In this document: piece by piece, positions 34,413 through 42,871 of the stretch
How positions within the stretch are numbered: position 1 is the first letter of the stretch
Layout: every line of letters begins with the position of its first letter
Notes under the pieces: generated by a model
The model's database searches: none
Seen by the model: only the letters and a program-made list of their open reading frames with translations
What the model was told of the DNA's origin: nothing
Position numbers and translations under genes: made by a program
Source of the DNA: Oceanitalea stevensii
GTDB taxonomy: Bacteria > Actinomycetota > Actinomycetes > Actinomycetales > Actinomycetaceae
NCBI RefSeq assembly: GCF_014837105.1
Contig: NZ_JACSPO010000009.1
Span: 23,855-87,854 of the forward strand
Length of the DNA stretch: 64,000 bases
Direction of reading: 5' to 3'

Positions 34413-36587
34413 TCAGCCGACCGGCACGGCCTCCCGGGTGAGGGCGAGCACCTGCGCGGCGGCGCGGTCCGCGCCCGCGACGAGCGGTGACGGGACGCCC
34501 GGTGTCGCGCCGATCGCCGAGCCCGGCTGGACGTCGCCGGCCGGGATGCCGATGACGACGACGCGCGGGTCGGGCCGGCCGGCGGCGTCGAGGAGGTGGA
34601 ACTCCTCGGCCGTCACGTCGAGGGTCCGCGTGGCGGCCACCGTGCCGTCCGGGCCGGTGCGCGCGTGCAGGCGGGCGCGGCCAGAGTCGAGCAGGGAGCG
34701 CAGCAGGGGGTCGTCGGTGACGTCGGCGTGGCCCTTCGACATGCGGGTCTCGACGAAGGCGCGTACCCGGTGCTCGCGCCCCATGACCTGGGAGCGGGCG
34801 ACGAAGCGACCGCGCTCCACCGTGACGGACAGGCCCTCACCGAGGAGCTCGACGACGCCGGCCCGCACGAGGGCGAGCAGCTGCGCGGTGCGCTCCGGCG
34901 GCGGGCCGGACGCGAGCGCGAGGCCGAGCGTGCCGAACCAGCCGTTGACGTCGCGGACGGCGGACGCCGGGTGGATCGCCCCGGCGCGCACGAGCCCGGC
35001 GACCTGCCCGCGCAGCAGCGCCATCGCCCGGTTGACCTCCGCGCGCGGGCTGGCCAGCGGCCGGGTGATCGACTCGTGCTCGGCGGCGACCCAGCGCGCG
35101 GTCCACGCCCGCCACGCCTCGGGTGAGGGCAGCCGCACGTCGGGCCGGTCGAGACGCTCGACGTCGAGGTGGCGGGCGGGGTCGACGACGACGTCCCGGA
35201 CCAGGCCGTCGAGCTCGGTCACGTCCGCGGCCGCGACGCGAGCGAGCAGGCCGGCGGGGAGGTTGCCGTCGGCGGCCGAGGGGATGGTGGCGGGGTGGTG
35301 CCGGGCCAGGGTGGTGAGGTGGGCGACGACGAGCTCGCGGGCGAGCTGCGGCCACACGTCGCGGGTGAAGTCCTGGTCGGGGATCGTCGCGGCGGCCGCG
35401 AACCACTCGCGGGTGGCCAGGCGCGGCGTGTAGCGCGGCGGGAAACCGCCGTACCAGGACTTCGAGCGGTAGGGCAGGCCGCGGCGGGAGCCGACGAGCA
35501 GGCGCGGCTCGCGCCCGGAGGGCAGGTAGGTGAGGTCGAAGGGGGAGTCGCCGGGCACGAAGCGCCCGCCGCGGCCGGCGGTGAGGACGGCGACGACGTC
35601 GAAGAAGTTCGCCCCGAGCCCCGCGACGACGACGTCCTCGCCCGCCGGGACGACGTCCCAGTCCCGCTCGGCCGGCATGCCCGGCTCGACGTAGACGAGC
35701 CCGTGGTCCTCCGCGGCGGCGACGCGCTCCGCGGTCTCCCGCGACCGCTCCGCCTGGACCATCCCCTGGGCGAGCACCACCGCGCGGGCGGAGAACACCC
35801 GCCCGTCGGAGAGCCGCACCAGGCGCCGATCCTCGGCCCTGGCCGACAGCTCACCTGTCAGGGACACCCCCCTCCCCGCCGACAGCTCACTTGTTACGGA
35901 TGGCTCACCCGTCGCCGACAGCTCACTTGTTACGGATGGCTCACCCGTCGCCGACAGGCCACTTGTTACGGATGGCTGACCCGTCGCCGACAGCTCACTT
36001 GTTACGGATGGCTCACCCGTCGCCGACAGGCCACTTGTCACCCGCTCGGTGTCGACGACGGTGCCCACCGCCGCGGTCAGCTCCACGCCGCCGCGCGCGA
36101 GGATCGCCTCGAGCTGCTCGCGGAAGTACACGCCCTGCAGGCGCCGGGTCGGGTAGGACCACGGCTGGACGGCCGCCGCCTCCTCGGCGACCCAGTCGGG
36201 GCGAGGTCCTGCGCTCCAGCCGGCGGACGGGGGAGCCGTCGGGCGCGGGACGCCGGCGACGACATCGCGCGCCCACTGCACGAGGTCCGGCCCAGGCGTC
36301 ACCGGCCCGGACATCGGGGTGGAGTCGTCGGGGTAGATCGTCGTGTGCGCGCTGTAGGTGTTGTTGAGGAGCTGCGGGCTCTGGTCGGTGCGCCAGGTCG
36401 CGCCGGCACCGACCTCGAGGCGGTCGACGACGACGACGCGTACCGGCTGCTCCGGCGTCCCCCGGGCCGTGAGCCGCTCGACGACGGAGACCGCACGCGG
36501 CCCCCCGCCGACGATGACGACGTCGGCGCTCAGTGCGCCATCAGTAAGAAGTGAGCTGTCGGCGGGGAGGGGGGTGGGGGTGGTCAT
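34413..36587 (-). CDS. FAD/NAD(P)-binding protein with inserted 12-residue repeats
   Basis: A 724-residue flavoprotein. The dinucleotide motif is VVIVGGGPRAVSVVERL (about 23-39), with GAGATWRTDQSPQLLNNTYSAHTTIYPDD as a conserved second part, fitting the large FAD-NAD(P)-binding family (PF13454). Residues about 182-253 are six 12-residue units (SATGEPSVTSEL), inserted before RLSDGRVFSARAVVLAQG, i.e. in a loop of the FAD domain. No other part is repetitive. It is the last gene of the CMD-FecBCD-flavoprotein operon, joined by an ATGA overlap. A reducing or oxygenating step on the imported compound is plausible. The REP-like arm also overlaps codons 9-14. The substrate is unknown. Confidence 0.85.
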   Translation of the reverse strand: MTTPTPLPADSSLLTDGALSADVVIVGGGPRAVSVVERLTARGTPEQPVRVVVVDRLEVGAGATWRTDQSPQLLNNTYSAHTTIYPDDSTPMSGPVTPGPDLVQWARDVVAGVPRPTAPPSAGWSAGPRPDWVAEEAAAVQPWSYPTRRLQGVYFREQLEAILARGGVELTAAVGTVVDTERVTSGLSATGEPSVTSELSATGQPSVTSGLSATGEPSVTSELSATGEPSVTSELSAGRGVSLTGELSARAEDRRLVRLSDGRVFSARAVVLAQGMVQAERSRETAERVAAAEDHGLVYVEPGMPAERDWDVVPAGEDVVVAGLGANFFDVVAVLTAGRGGRFVPGDSPFDLTYLPSGREPRLLVGSRRGLPYRSKSWYGGFPPRYTPRLATREWFAAAATIPDQDFTRDVWPQLARELVVAHLTTLARHHPATIPSAADGNLPAGLLARVAAADVTELDGLVRDVVVDPARHLDVERLDRPDVRLPSPEAWRAWTARWVAAEHESITRPLASPRAEVNRAMALLRGQVAGLVRAGAIHPASAVRDVNGWFGTLGLALASGPPPERTAQLLALVRAGVVELLGEGLSVTVERGRFVARSQVMGREHRVRAFVETRMSKGHADVTDDPLLRSLLDSGRARLHARTGPDGTVAATRTLDVTAEEFHLLDAAGRPDPRVVVIGIPAGDVQPGSAIGATPGVPSPLVAGADRAAAQVLALTREAVPVG
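35842..36042 (-). repeat. 36-bp in-frame minisatellite (six units) inside the flavoprotein gene
   Basis: GCCGACAG starts at 35842, 35878, 35914, 35950, 35986 and 36022: an exact 36-bp period. Each unit carries GCCGACAGCTCACTTGTTAC or a close variant, resembling the type A arm of the dispersed REP-like family, plus a GGATGGCTCACCCGT filler. Only the coding frame lacks stops. Confidence 0.9.
36545..36563 (-). repeat. REP-like arm within the flavoprotein start region
   Basis: The minus-strand reading GCCGACAGCTCACTTCTTA matches the type A arm and is preceded by CCCCTCCCC. It encodes residues 8-14 (PADSSLL) of the flavoprotein, so the element overlaps its N-terminal codons. Confidence 0.7.
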
Positions 36588-37429
36588 GCGAGGGAGCCCT
36601 TGGTGAGCACCGGGCGGACCTGGGTCTGGCCGGCGTCGTGGAGGACCTCGACCGGGAGGCCGTAGACCTCACCGAGGAGCTCGGCGTCGTAGGCCTCGGG
36701 CGCTGGCCCGTCCGCGACGAGGCGTCCGCCGCTGAGGAGCACCACCTGCTGGCAGAAGGTCGCCGCGTGGTTGAGGTCGTGGATCGCGATGAGCGCCGCG
36801 ACCCCCTCCTCGCGCGCCACCTGGCGCACGATCTGCAGCGTCTCCACCTGGTAGCGCAGGTCGAGCGCGGAGGTCGGCTCGTCGAGGAGGAGCACCCGCG
36901 GCCGCTGGGCCAGGGCCCGGGCGATGAGCACGCGCTGGGCCTGCCCGCCGGACATGTCGGAGAGCCGCCGCTCGGCGAGCTCAGCCAGCCCGAGCCGCGC
37001 GATCGCGTCCTCGACCACCGCGACGTCCTCCGCGCCCGGCCGCATCCCCATGTGCGGGGTGCGCCCCAGCGTCACGGCCTCGCGGACCGTCAGCTCGAAG
37101 GGCACCTCGCTCGACTGCGGCACGTAGGCCACGACCTTGGCGCGCTCGCGCGGCTTCATCGACAGCAGGTCGCGGCCCCCGAGCCGCACCGTGCCCTGCC
37201 GGGTGCGCAGCACGCCGGCGAGGATCTTCGTGAGCGTCGACTTGCCCGAGCCGTTGGGCCCGAGCAGCGCGCACAGGGTCCCCGCCGCCACGTCGAGGTC
37301 GATGCCACGCAGCACCTGGTGCCTGCCGTAGGCGAACTCCACGTCGCGGATGCTCAGCGCCGCGGGCGGTGCCGCCGCCGCGGTGGCCGCTCCCGCCGTC
37401 GTCGTCGTCAGTTCCTGGACTGCAGTCAC
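36584..37429 (-). CDS. FecE/FepC-type ABC transporter ATP-binding protein
   Basis: A 281-residue ATPase of the iron-siderophore/cobalamin importer class. GPNGSGKST (Walker A, about 54-62), VVAYVPQSSEVP (Q-loop), LSDMSGGQAQRVLIARALAQ (signature), VLLLDEPTSALD (Walker B) and HDLNHA (switch). The GTG at 37429 (MTAVQELTTT) overlaps the permease stop by GTGA. The stop overlaps the flavoprotein start by ATGA. With the SBP and permease it forms a complete importer. The Thr/Ala-rich N-terminal 25 residues are unusual but harmless. Confidence 0.92.
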   Translation of the reverse strand: MTAVQELTTTTAGAATAAAAPPAALSIRDVEFAYGRHQVLRGIDLDVAAGTLCALLGPNGSGKSTLTKILAGVLRTRQGTVRLGGRDLLSMKPRERAKVVAYVPQSSEVPFELTVREAVTLGRTPHMGMRPGAEDVAVVEDAIARLGLAELAERRLSDMSGGQAQRVLIARALAQRPRVLLLDEPTSALDLRYQVETLQIVRQVAREEGVAALIAIHDLNHAATFCQQVVLLSGGRLVADGPAPEAYDAELLGEVYGLPVEVLHDAGQTQVRPVLTKGSLA

Positions 37430-38538
37430 TTCGAGGCCCTCCGCGTCATGATGAGGTAGATGAAGACGGGCGCGCCGAGCATCGCGACGACGATGCCCAC
37501 CGGCACGACCGACGGCGCGACGACCGTGCGCCCGATGGTGTCCGCCGCGACGAGCAGCACGCCGCCCGACAGCGCCGACATCGGCAGCAGGTACTGGTGG
37601 TTGGCGCCGATGATGAGCCGGGCGATGTGCGGCCCGACGAGCCCGACGAAGCCGATGACCCCGCACAGGGACACCGCGACGGACGCGAGCAGTACCGACA
37701 CGAGGATGAGCCCCACCCGGACCACGGTGACGTTGACGCCGAGGGAGCGGGCGGCGTCGTCGCCGGCGAAGGCGATCGCGTTCATGTCCTTGGCGAACCA
37801 CAGGAGCAGCGGCAGGAGCACGACGACGACGGCGCCCATGACCCGCACCTCGGTCCACGACGCGTCGTTGACCGAACCGAGGGTCCACCGCACGATCGCC
37901 TGCAGGGTGTTCTCGTTGGCGACGTACTGCAGGCCCGCGGTGAGCGCCTCGAAGAGCTGGGTGACGGCGATGCCGAGGAGCAGCAGCGTCGCGACCGCCA
38001 TCTTCCGCGCGGACGCGAGCCCGAGGACGAGCATCGTCACCAGCCCGGCGCAGGCGAGCGCGGAGAGGATGACGAGCGGGTTGGACGAGGCGACCCCGCC
38101 GCCGCCGAGCAGGATCGCCAGCGACGCCCCGAAGGCCGCCGAGGGGGAGACGCCGAGGGTGAAGGGGCTGACGAGCGGGTTGCGCAGCAGCCCCTGCATG
38201 ACGGCGCCGGCCACCGACAGCGCCGCGCCCGCGGCGAGCGCGAGGAGCGCGCGGGGCAGACGCAGGTCGGCGACGATCGCGTAGGACTGGACGAACTCGG
38301 GCTCGATCGTCCCGCCGGCCACGCGCAGCCACAGGATGCGCATCGCGTCGGCGAAGGTCACCCCGGAGGTGCCCACCGCCGTCGAGCCCGCGACGACGAC
38401 GACGGTCACCACCGCCGACACGACGAGCACGAGCAGCCGGTGGTTGCCCAGCGCCCGCCGCAGGCTGCCGGGCTGCGCGACCTCGGGGGCGGGCGTGGTG
38501 CGGGTGGCGTCGGGGCGCGCGGGTGCCTCGGTGGTCAC
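37426..38538 (-). CDS. FecCD/BtuC-type ABC transporter permease
   Basis: A 370-residue permease of about 9-10 helices. LRLPRALLALAAGAALSVAGAVMQGLLRNPLVSPFTLGVSPSAAFGASLA is the hallmark of the FecCD family (helices 2-3); FVGLVGPHIARLIIGANHQYLLPMSALSGGVLLVAADTIGR is the conserved cytoplasmic coupling loop and next helix. A single permease gene implies a homodimer. GTG start at 38538 overlaps the SBP stop (GTGA). The cargo could be a metal-chelate, a vitamin or another compound; sequence alone does not decide. Confidence 0.92.
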   Translation of the reverse strand: MTTEAPARPDATRTTPAPEVAQPGSLRRALGNHRLLVLVVSAVVTVVVVAGSTAVGTSGVTFADAMRILWLRVAGGTIEPEFVQSYAIVADLRLPRALLALAAGAALSVAGAVMQGLLRNPLVSPFTLGVSPSAAFGASLAILLGGGGVASSNPLVILSALACAGLVTMLVLGLASARKMAVATLLLLGIAVTQLFEALTAGLQYVANENTLQAIVRWTLGSVNDASWTEVRVMGAVVVVLLPLLLWFAKDMNAIAFAGDDAARSLGVNVTVVRVGLILVSVLLASVAVSLCGVIGFVGLVGPHIARLIIGANHQYLLPMSALSGGVLLVAADTIGRTVVAPSVVPVGIVVAMLGAPVFIYLIMTRRASK

Positions 38539-39623
38539 TGCGCGCTCCCGACGGTGACGTAGGCGTCCTCACCCGGGTAGTCGGTGACGCCCTGGAACTC
38601 GGTGGCCCAGCGCTCGAGGTAGCCGGCCGGGTCGAGGTCCGCCGTCTCCTCCGGGTGCAGCCAGGTGGCGAGGTAGGCGGTGGCGATCGCCTTCGCGAGC
38701 CCCGACGTCGCCCACCCGTTCGTCACGTACACCTCACCGTTCTCGACGGCGCTGATCCCGGACCAGCCCGGCCGTGCGGGGATCCCGGCGACGACCTCGT
38801 CGACCTCCCCGGCCGCGTAGGGCTCGGCCGACGGCGGCTGCTCGTGGACGACGACGGCCGGGTCGCGCTCGACGACGGCCGCCGGGTCGACGGTGATCTC
38901 GTGCTGCGCGTCGCCGCCGGTGATGTCGCCGAAGACGTTCGTGCCGCCGGCGCCGGTGATGACCTGGTCGAAGCCCGAGCCGGGCAGCGCGGTGATGTAG
39001 GGCTGGTCGGTCTCCCAGTAGACGGGGACCGGCTCGGTGCCGGCGACGGCGTCCTCGACGGCGGTGACGATCTCGTCGTGGAAGTCCCGCACGGCCTGGG
39101 CGCCCTCGGGCTCGTCGAAGACCTCCCCGAGGAGGTCGATCGTCTCCTCGAACACGTCGACGTCCCACGAGGTGACGACGACGACCGGGATGTCGAACTC
39201 CGCCAGCCGCTCCGCGGCCTCCTGCCAGGCGCCGTTGCGCGGGATGATCGCGACGTCCGGGTCCAGCGCGACGATCGCCTCGTAGTTGAGCTCGCCGATG
39301 CTCTCCCCGACGACGTCCTCCTCGGTGAGCCCGAGGTAGGGCGCGCGCTGGACGGTGCCGCGGTCGACGCCGACGACGCGGTCGCCGGCGCCGATCGCCT
39401 CGACGAACTCGTTGTTGTACGAGAGGGCGACGACGGCGCGCTCGACCGGGCCCGCGATCGTCACCTCGCGGTCCTGGTCGTCGACGACGGTGATCTCACC
39501 GGCCGCGGCGGTGGTGGCGCCGTCGGCGGCCTCGCTCGGCCCGGCGACCTCGACCTGGCCGCAGGCCGCCAGGGTGAGGGCCGAGGCGAGGAGGGCGGCG
39601 GCGGTGAGGGTGGTGCGCGTCAT
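38535..39623 (-). CDS. ABC transporter substrate-binding lipoprotein, FecB/BtuF (PBP III) type
   Basis: A 362-residue receptor. The lipobox is LTLAAC (Cys about 21) after a signal peptide. The mature part has the type III fold: ITVVDDQDREVTI, AVVALSYNNEFVEAIGAGDRVVGV, NYEAIVALDPDVAII, a long helix with VFEETIDLLGEVFDE, then DQVITGAGGTNVFGDITGGDAQHEITVDPAAVVERDPAVVVH. ITVDPA..VERDP is typical of iron-siderophore binders. ATG start at 39623 overlaps the CMD-protein stop. It is the second gene of the operon. No obvious haem or metal ligand set is visible. Confidence 0.9.
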   Translation of the reverse strand: MTRTTLTAAALLASALTLAACGQVEVAGPSEAADGATTAAAGEITVVDDQDREVTIAGPVERAVVALSYNNEFVEAIGAGDRVVGVDRGTVQRAPYLGLTEEDVVGESIGELNYEAIVALDPDVAIIPRNGAWQEAAERLAEFDIPVVVVTSWDVDVFEETIDLLGEVFDEPEGAQAVRDFHDEIVTAVEDAVAGTEPVPVYWETDQPYITALPGSGFDQVITGAGGTNVFGDITGGDAQHEITVDPAAVVERDPAVVVHEQPPSAEPYAAGEVDEVVAGIPARPGWSGISAVENGEVYVTNGWATSGLAKAIATAYLATWLHPEETADLDPAGYLERWATEFQGVTDYPGEDAYVTVGSAQ

Positions 39624-40825
39624 CGGGTCTCTCCGGAAGGGGTGGTCGGGGCGGTGGTGGCCGGGCTGTCGGCGGGGAGGTGGGGCTCGCCGAGGGTGAG
39701 CATGAGGCGGTTGGCCCAGGAGAAGAAGGCGACTGAGGCGACGAGGTCGACGAGCTCCACCGGCTCCAGGCCGAGCTCCCGCAGCCGGGCGACGTGCCCG
39801 GCGGTGGCCCGCGAGGGCGAGGCGGCGAGGGCGGCGGCGAGGTCGATGACCGCGGCCCACCGCTCGTCCTGGCCCGCGCTCAGTGCGGACAGGTCGGCCG
39901 GGGCCCAGCCGGGGCCGCGGGGGACGTCGGCGGCGAGGAGGCGGTCGACGTCTGCGGGGCGCTTGCTCAGCTGGGCGGCCTTCCGGGCGTGGACGGAGGC
40001 GCAGAAGATGCAGTCGTTGACCTTGCTCGTCACCGCGGCGGCGAGCTCGCGCTCGGCCCGCGGCAGGCCGACGCGGGTGAGGAAGACTGCGTGGTCGATC
40101 TGCGTGCGGGCGGCCAGCACGCCGGTCTCGCGGGCGAGGAGACGGAAGTAGGCGCCGTCGCTCTTGCCGGCGAAGGCGGCGCGGTGCTCGTCGGTCAGCT
40201 CCTGCGTGGGGATCGGCTCCACCCACGGCAGCCAGCCGAGGAGCTCGCGGGTGTAGGCGCGTGGCACGGGGAGTCCGCCCGGCGCGAGGTCCGGGGCGTA
40301 CTTGGCGCGGGCGGGCAGGTCCGCCGCCGGGGCAGGGGTGGCGCCGTCGTCGTCGTGGCCGGCGAGCAGGCGCAGGCCGGTGACCAGGCGCGCCTCGTAG
40401 GCGGTGACGGCGACGACCTGGGAGAGGAGGACGATGCCGTCCGCGTCGAGGCCGGCGGCGGTGAGCGCGGCGACGTCGTCGGGCGTGACGAGCGCGGGGG
40501 CCAGCGACAGGAGGTCCGCGTGGCGCACGAGGGCGGCGACGGACTCGTCGGCGGTGGCGACGGCGAGGTCGACGGGGTCGTGCCGGTGGTGCTCCTGCGC
40601 GAGCCCGGGCGCGCCGTGCTGCTCGGCGACGCGCGCGGCCAGCGCCCGGCGCAGCGCGGGGGACAGCCGGCCCGGGTCGGTGAAGAGGTGGTCGTGCGCG
40701 CGCTGGGTGTGCTCGACGACCTCGGGCTTGGCCAGGCGCGCCTCGGCGGTGGCCGGGTCGAGCTCGGCGAGGGCGCCGACGACGTCCTCACGGGCGGTGG
40801 GCGGGCGGTGGGCGGTGGCGGTCAT
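39620..40825 (-). CDS. Fused CMD-domain / alkylhydroperoxidase-like protein
   Basis: A 401-residue protein with two AhpD/CMD-type halves. Residues about 15-190 (DVVGALAELDPATAEARL..., LSPALRRALAARVAEQH..., LTAAGLDADGIVLLSQVVAVTAYEARLV) look like the Avi_7170-type CMD domain. Residues 215-395 (YTRELLGWLPWVEPIPTQELTDEHRAAF...) look like the Avi_7169-type alkylhydroperoxidase with CIFCASVHARKAAQLS, the CxxC-H active site. In other bacteria these are usually two genes. Peroxidase or carboxymuconolactone-decarboxylase-like chemistry is expected. ATG with GGAG 6 bp upstream. First gene of the five-gene operon, preceded by a cysteine-rich leader ORF. The fusion is inferred from memory of family lengths. 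Confidence 0.8.
   Translation of the reverse strand: MTATAHRPPTAREDVVGALAELDPATAEARLAKPEVVEHTQRAHDHLFTDPGRLSPALRRALAARVAEQHGAPGLAQEHHRHDPVDLAVATADESVAALVRHADLLSLAPALVTPDDVAALTAAGLDADGIVLLSQVVAVTAYEARLVTGLRLLAGHDDDGATPAPAADLPARAKYAPDLAPGGLPVPRAYTRELLGWLPWVEPIPTQELTDEHRAAFAGKSDGAYFRLLARETGVLAARTQIDHAVFLTRVGLPRAERELAAAVTSKVNDCIFCASVHARKAAQLSKRPADVDRLLAADVPRGPGWAPADLSALSAGQDERWAAVIDLAAALAASPSRATAGHVARLRELGLEPVELVDLVASVAFFSWANRLMLTLGEPHLPADSPATTAPTTPSGETR
39663..39680 (-). repeat. REP-like arm in the 3' end of the CMD gene
   Basis: GGGCTGTCGGCGGGGAGG shares 15-16 bases with the arm at 36.55 kb, including the G-rich tail, and encodes the last structured residues (LPADSP) of the CMD protein. It lies in coding sequence about 40 bp before the stop. 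Confidence 0.55.
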
Positions 40826-40996
40826 GGGTGCTCCAGGACTGGGTACGCGGCAGTGCCGCGGCAGCGGGTGGGTGAGCTCCGGCGTGCTCCTCACGGCCGG
40901 GCGTGCGACAGCACGGCCCCGGGAGGAGCGGGAGGTCAGCGCCGCAGTGGGCGCGGGAAGGCGGAGGCGGGCTCAGCGGCCCGCGGGGTCAACGCC
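40826..40996 (-). promoter_or_regulatory. Leader region with candidate attenuator hairpin
   Basis: Between the cysteine-rich leader ORF and the CMD gene, GGGCGTGC (40899-40906) pairs with GCACGGCCC (40911-40919) across a GACA loop with a one-base bulge. It could form an attenuation or ribosome-site hairpin controlled by leader translation; there is no U-tract, so the mechanism is uncertain. Confidence 0.3.
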
Positions 40997-41095
40997 TCAG
41001 GCGGGACAACAACACATGCACGCCGCGGCGTGCAGACACATGCACACGGCGGTGCTCGGCGCGAGATGCGGCCTGACACTCGTGTGCACGGTCAT
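40997..41095 (-). CDS. Cysteine-rich leader peptide (32 residues)
   Basis: A short ORF 171 bp upstream of the CMD-importer operon. The ATG at 41095 is preceded by GGGGAGGA at a 5-bp distance, one of the best ribosome sites in the window. The peptide begins MTVHTSVRPHLAP and ends in a cysteine cluster: Cys at 18, 20, 26, 28, 29 and 30, six of the last fifteen residues. Such Cys-rich upstream ORFs are known in actinobacteria as cysteine-responsive attenuators before sulfur-assimilation genes; translation stalling at scarce Cys-tRNA changes downstream expression. Candidate promoter hexamers lie about 72 bp upstream. By analogy it would link this operon to sulfur supply. It is too short for ordinary gene calling. 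Confidence 0.72.
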   Translation of the reverse strand: MTVHTSVRPHLAPSTAVCMCLHAAACMCCCPA

Positions 41096-41166
41096 GGTGG
41101 TCCTCCCCAGCTCGCGGCGGGCGCCGCGATCGTTCGGGCACGGCGTGCGTGCCCCCGACGTCTGCG

Positions 41167-41195
41167 ACGCTACGTCATGACGCTTGAATGTCCAA
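41167..41195 (-). promoter_or_regulatory. Candidate promoter of the leader-CMD-importer operon
   Basis: On the minus strand, TTGGAC (41190-41195) and TAGCGT (41167-41172) are 17 bp apart. TAGCGT is also the -10 of the AztD promoter. Transcription would start about 65 nt before the leader ORF. Confidence 0.5.
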
Positions 41196-41246
41196 CCACT
41201 CTTCGGCGCCCGTCCCACCCGCTGGGACAGCGCCACCCTCCACCGC

Positions 41247-41284
41247 CGAGAGCCGGATTCCTCGGGGGAGAAATCCGGCTCTCG
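41247..41284 (-). terminator. REP-like hairpin terminator after glpK
   Basis: CGAGAGCCGGATT (41247-41259) and its exact complement (41272-41284) form a 13-bp stem with a 12-nt loop, 27 bp past the glpK stop. The arms are type B REP-like arms in inverted pair, so one copy of the dispersed element serves as the terminator of the glycerol operon. Confidence 0.75.
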
Positions 41285-41310
41285 ACGCGGTTGGGGGACC
41301 GGGGAGTGGG

Positions 41311-42825
41311 TCAGTCCACGTCCTCGTCGACCCAGTCGAAGGTCTTCGTCACGGCCTTCTTCCAGTTGCGGTAGAGGCGCTCACGCTCGGCGTCGTCCAT
41401 CGACGGCGTCCAGCGCTTGTCCTCGCCCCAGTTGTCGACGACGTCCTGCTCGCCCTTCCAGAACCCGACGGCGATGCCGGCCGCGTAGGCCGCACCGAGG
41501 GCGGTGGTCTCGGTGACCTGCGGACGGACGACGTCGACGCCGAGGATGTCGGCCTGGAACTGCATGAGCTCCTCGTTGGCGACCATGCCGCCGTCGACCT
41601 TGAGCTCCTTGAGGTCGACGCCGGAGTCGGCGTTCATCGCGTCGACGACCTCGCGGGACTGGTAGGCGGTGGCCTCCAGGACGGCCCGCGCGATGTGGCC
41701 CTTGTTGACGTACCGGGTGAGGCCCACGAGCGCGCCGCGGGCGTCCGAGCGCCAGTACGGGGCGAAGAGCCCGGAGAACGCCGGGACGAAGTACGCCCCG
41801 CCGTTGTCGTCCACCGACGCGGCGAGCTTCTCGATCTCCGGCGCGCTCTTGATGATCCCGAGGTTGTCGCGCAGCCACTGCACGAGGGAGCCGGTGACGG
41901 CGATGGAGCCCTCGAGGCAGTACACCTGCGGCTGGTCACCGATCTTGTAGCCCACCGTCGTCAGCAGCCCGTTCTCGCTGTGGACGAGCTCGGTGCCGGT
42001 GTTGAGGAGCAGGAAGTTGCCGGTGCCGTAGGTGTTCTTCGCGCTGCCCACCTCGAAGGCCGCCTGCCCGAAGGTCGCGGCCTGCTGGTCCCCGAGGATG
42101 CCGGAGATCGGCACACCCGGCACGAAGCCGCCCTCGCGGCCCTTGCCGTAGACCTCGGAGGAGGAGCGGATCTCCGGGAGCATCGACATCGGGATGCCCA
42201 TGTCGGCCGCGATGTCCTCGTTCCACGTGAGGGAGTCGATGTTCATGAGCATCGTGCGCGAGGCGTTGGTGACGTCGGTGACGTGGACGCCGCCGTCGGG
42301 CCCGCCGGTCATGTTCCACAGCACCCAGGAGTCGGTGGTGCCGAAGAGCAGCTCCCCGGCCTCCGCCTTCTCGCGCGCGCCGTCGACGTTGTCGAGGATC
42401 CACTTGACCTTCGGCCCGGCGAAGTACGTCGCGAGGGGCAGGCCCACGGTCTTCTTGTACTTCTCCGGGCCCTCGTCCCCGGCGAGCTCGTCGACGATCT
42501 TCTGGGTGCGGGTGTCCTGCCAGACGATCGCGTTGTAGACGGGCTTGCCCGTGCTCTTCTCCCACACGACGGTGGTCTCACGCTGGTTGGTGATGCCGAC
42601 GGCGGCGAGGTTGCGGTGGGTGAGGTCGCCCCGCGACAGCGCGATGCTCACGACCTCGCGGACGTTGCGCCAGATCTCGACGGGGTCGTGCTCCACCCAG
42701 CCGGCACGCGGGAAGATCTGCTCGTGCTCCATCTGCCCGGTGGAGTGGATGGTGCCTGCGTGGTCGAAGACGATCGCGCGGGTGCTGGTCGTGCCCTGGT
42801 CGATGGCGAGGACGTAGTCAGCCAT
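41311..42825 (-). CDS. glpK: Glycerol kinase
   Basis: A 504-residue FGGY kinase that phosphorylates glycerol to sn-glycerol 3-phosphate with ATP, trapping it in the cytoplasm. [19 protein letters not shown] is the N-terminal phosphate motif; [40 protein letters not shown] and the late [38 protein letters not shown] are diagnostic of GlpK rather than xylulokinase. Length is typical. It is the last gene of glpD-glpF-glpK, 46 bp after glpF. Confidence 0.97.
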   Translation of the reverse strand: MADYVLAIDQGTTSTRAIVFDHAGTIHSTGQMEHEQIFPRAGWVEHDPVEIWRNVREVVSIALSRGDLTHRNLAAVGITNQRETTVVWEKSTGKPVYNAIVWQDTRTQKIVDELAGDEGPEKYKKTVGLPLATYFAGPKVKWILDNVDGAREKAEAGELLFGTTDSWVLWNMTGGPDGGVHVTDVTNASRTMLMNIDSLTWNEDIAADMGIPMSMLPEIRSSSEVYGKGREGGFVPGVPISGILGDQQAATFGQAAFEVGSAKNTYGTGNFLLLNTGTELVHSENGLLTTVGYKIGDQPQVYCLEGSIAVTGSLVQWLRDNLGIIKSAPEIEKLAASVDDNGGAYFVPAFSGLFAPYWRSDARGALVGLTRYVNKGHIARAVLEATAYQSREVVDAMNADSGVDLKELKVDGGMVANEELMQFQADILGVDVVRPQVTETTALGAAYAAGIAVGFWKGEQDVVDNWGEDKRWTPSMDDAERERLYRNWKKAVTKTFDWVDEDVD

Positions 42826-42871
42826 GTCGGTCCTTTCACGTCGCTGTGGACGGTTCGTTGGCCTTGAGGTG

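Noticed and set aside
35842..36042. CRISPR-like regular repeat
   Set aside because: Units are contiguous with a 36-bp period, there are no unique spacers, and they are translated in frame inside a flavoprotein.
37426..39623. DtxR or Fur box for the FecBCD-like operon
   Set aside because: I looked upstream of the operon and between its genes and saw no iron-box-like palindrome; the leader ORF points to cysteine instead.
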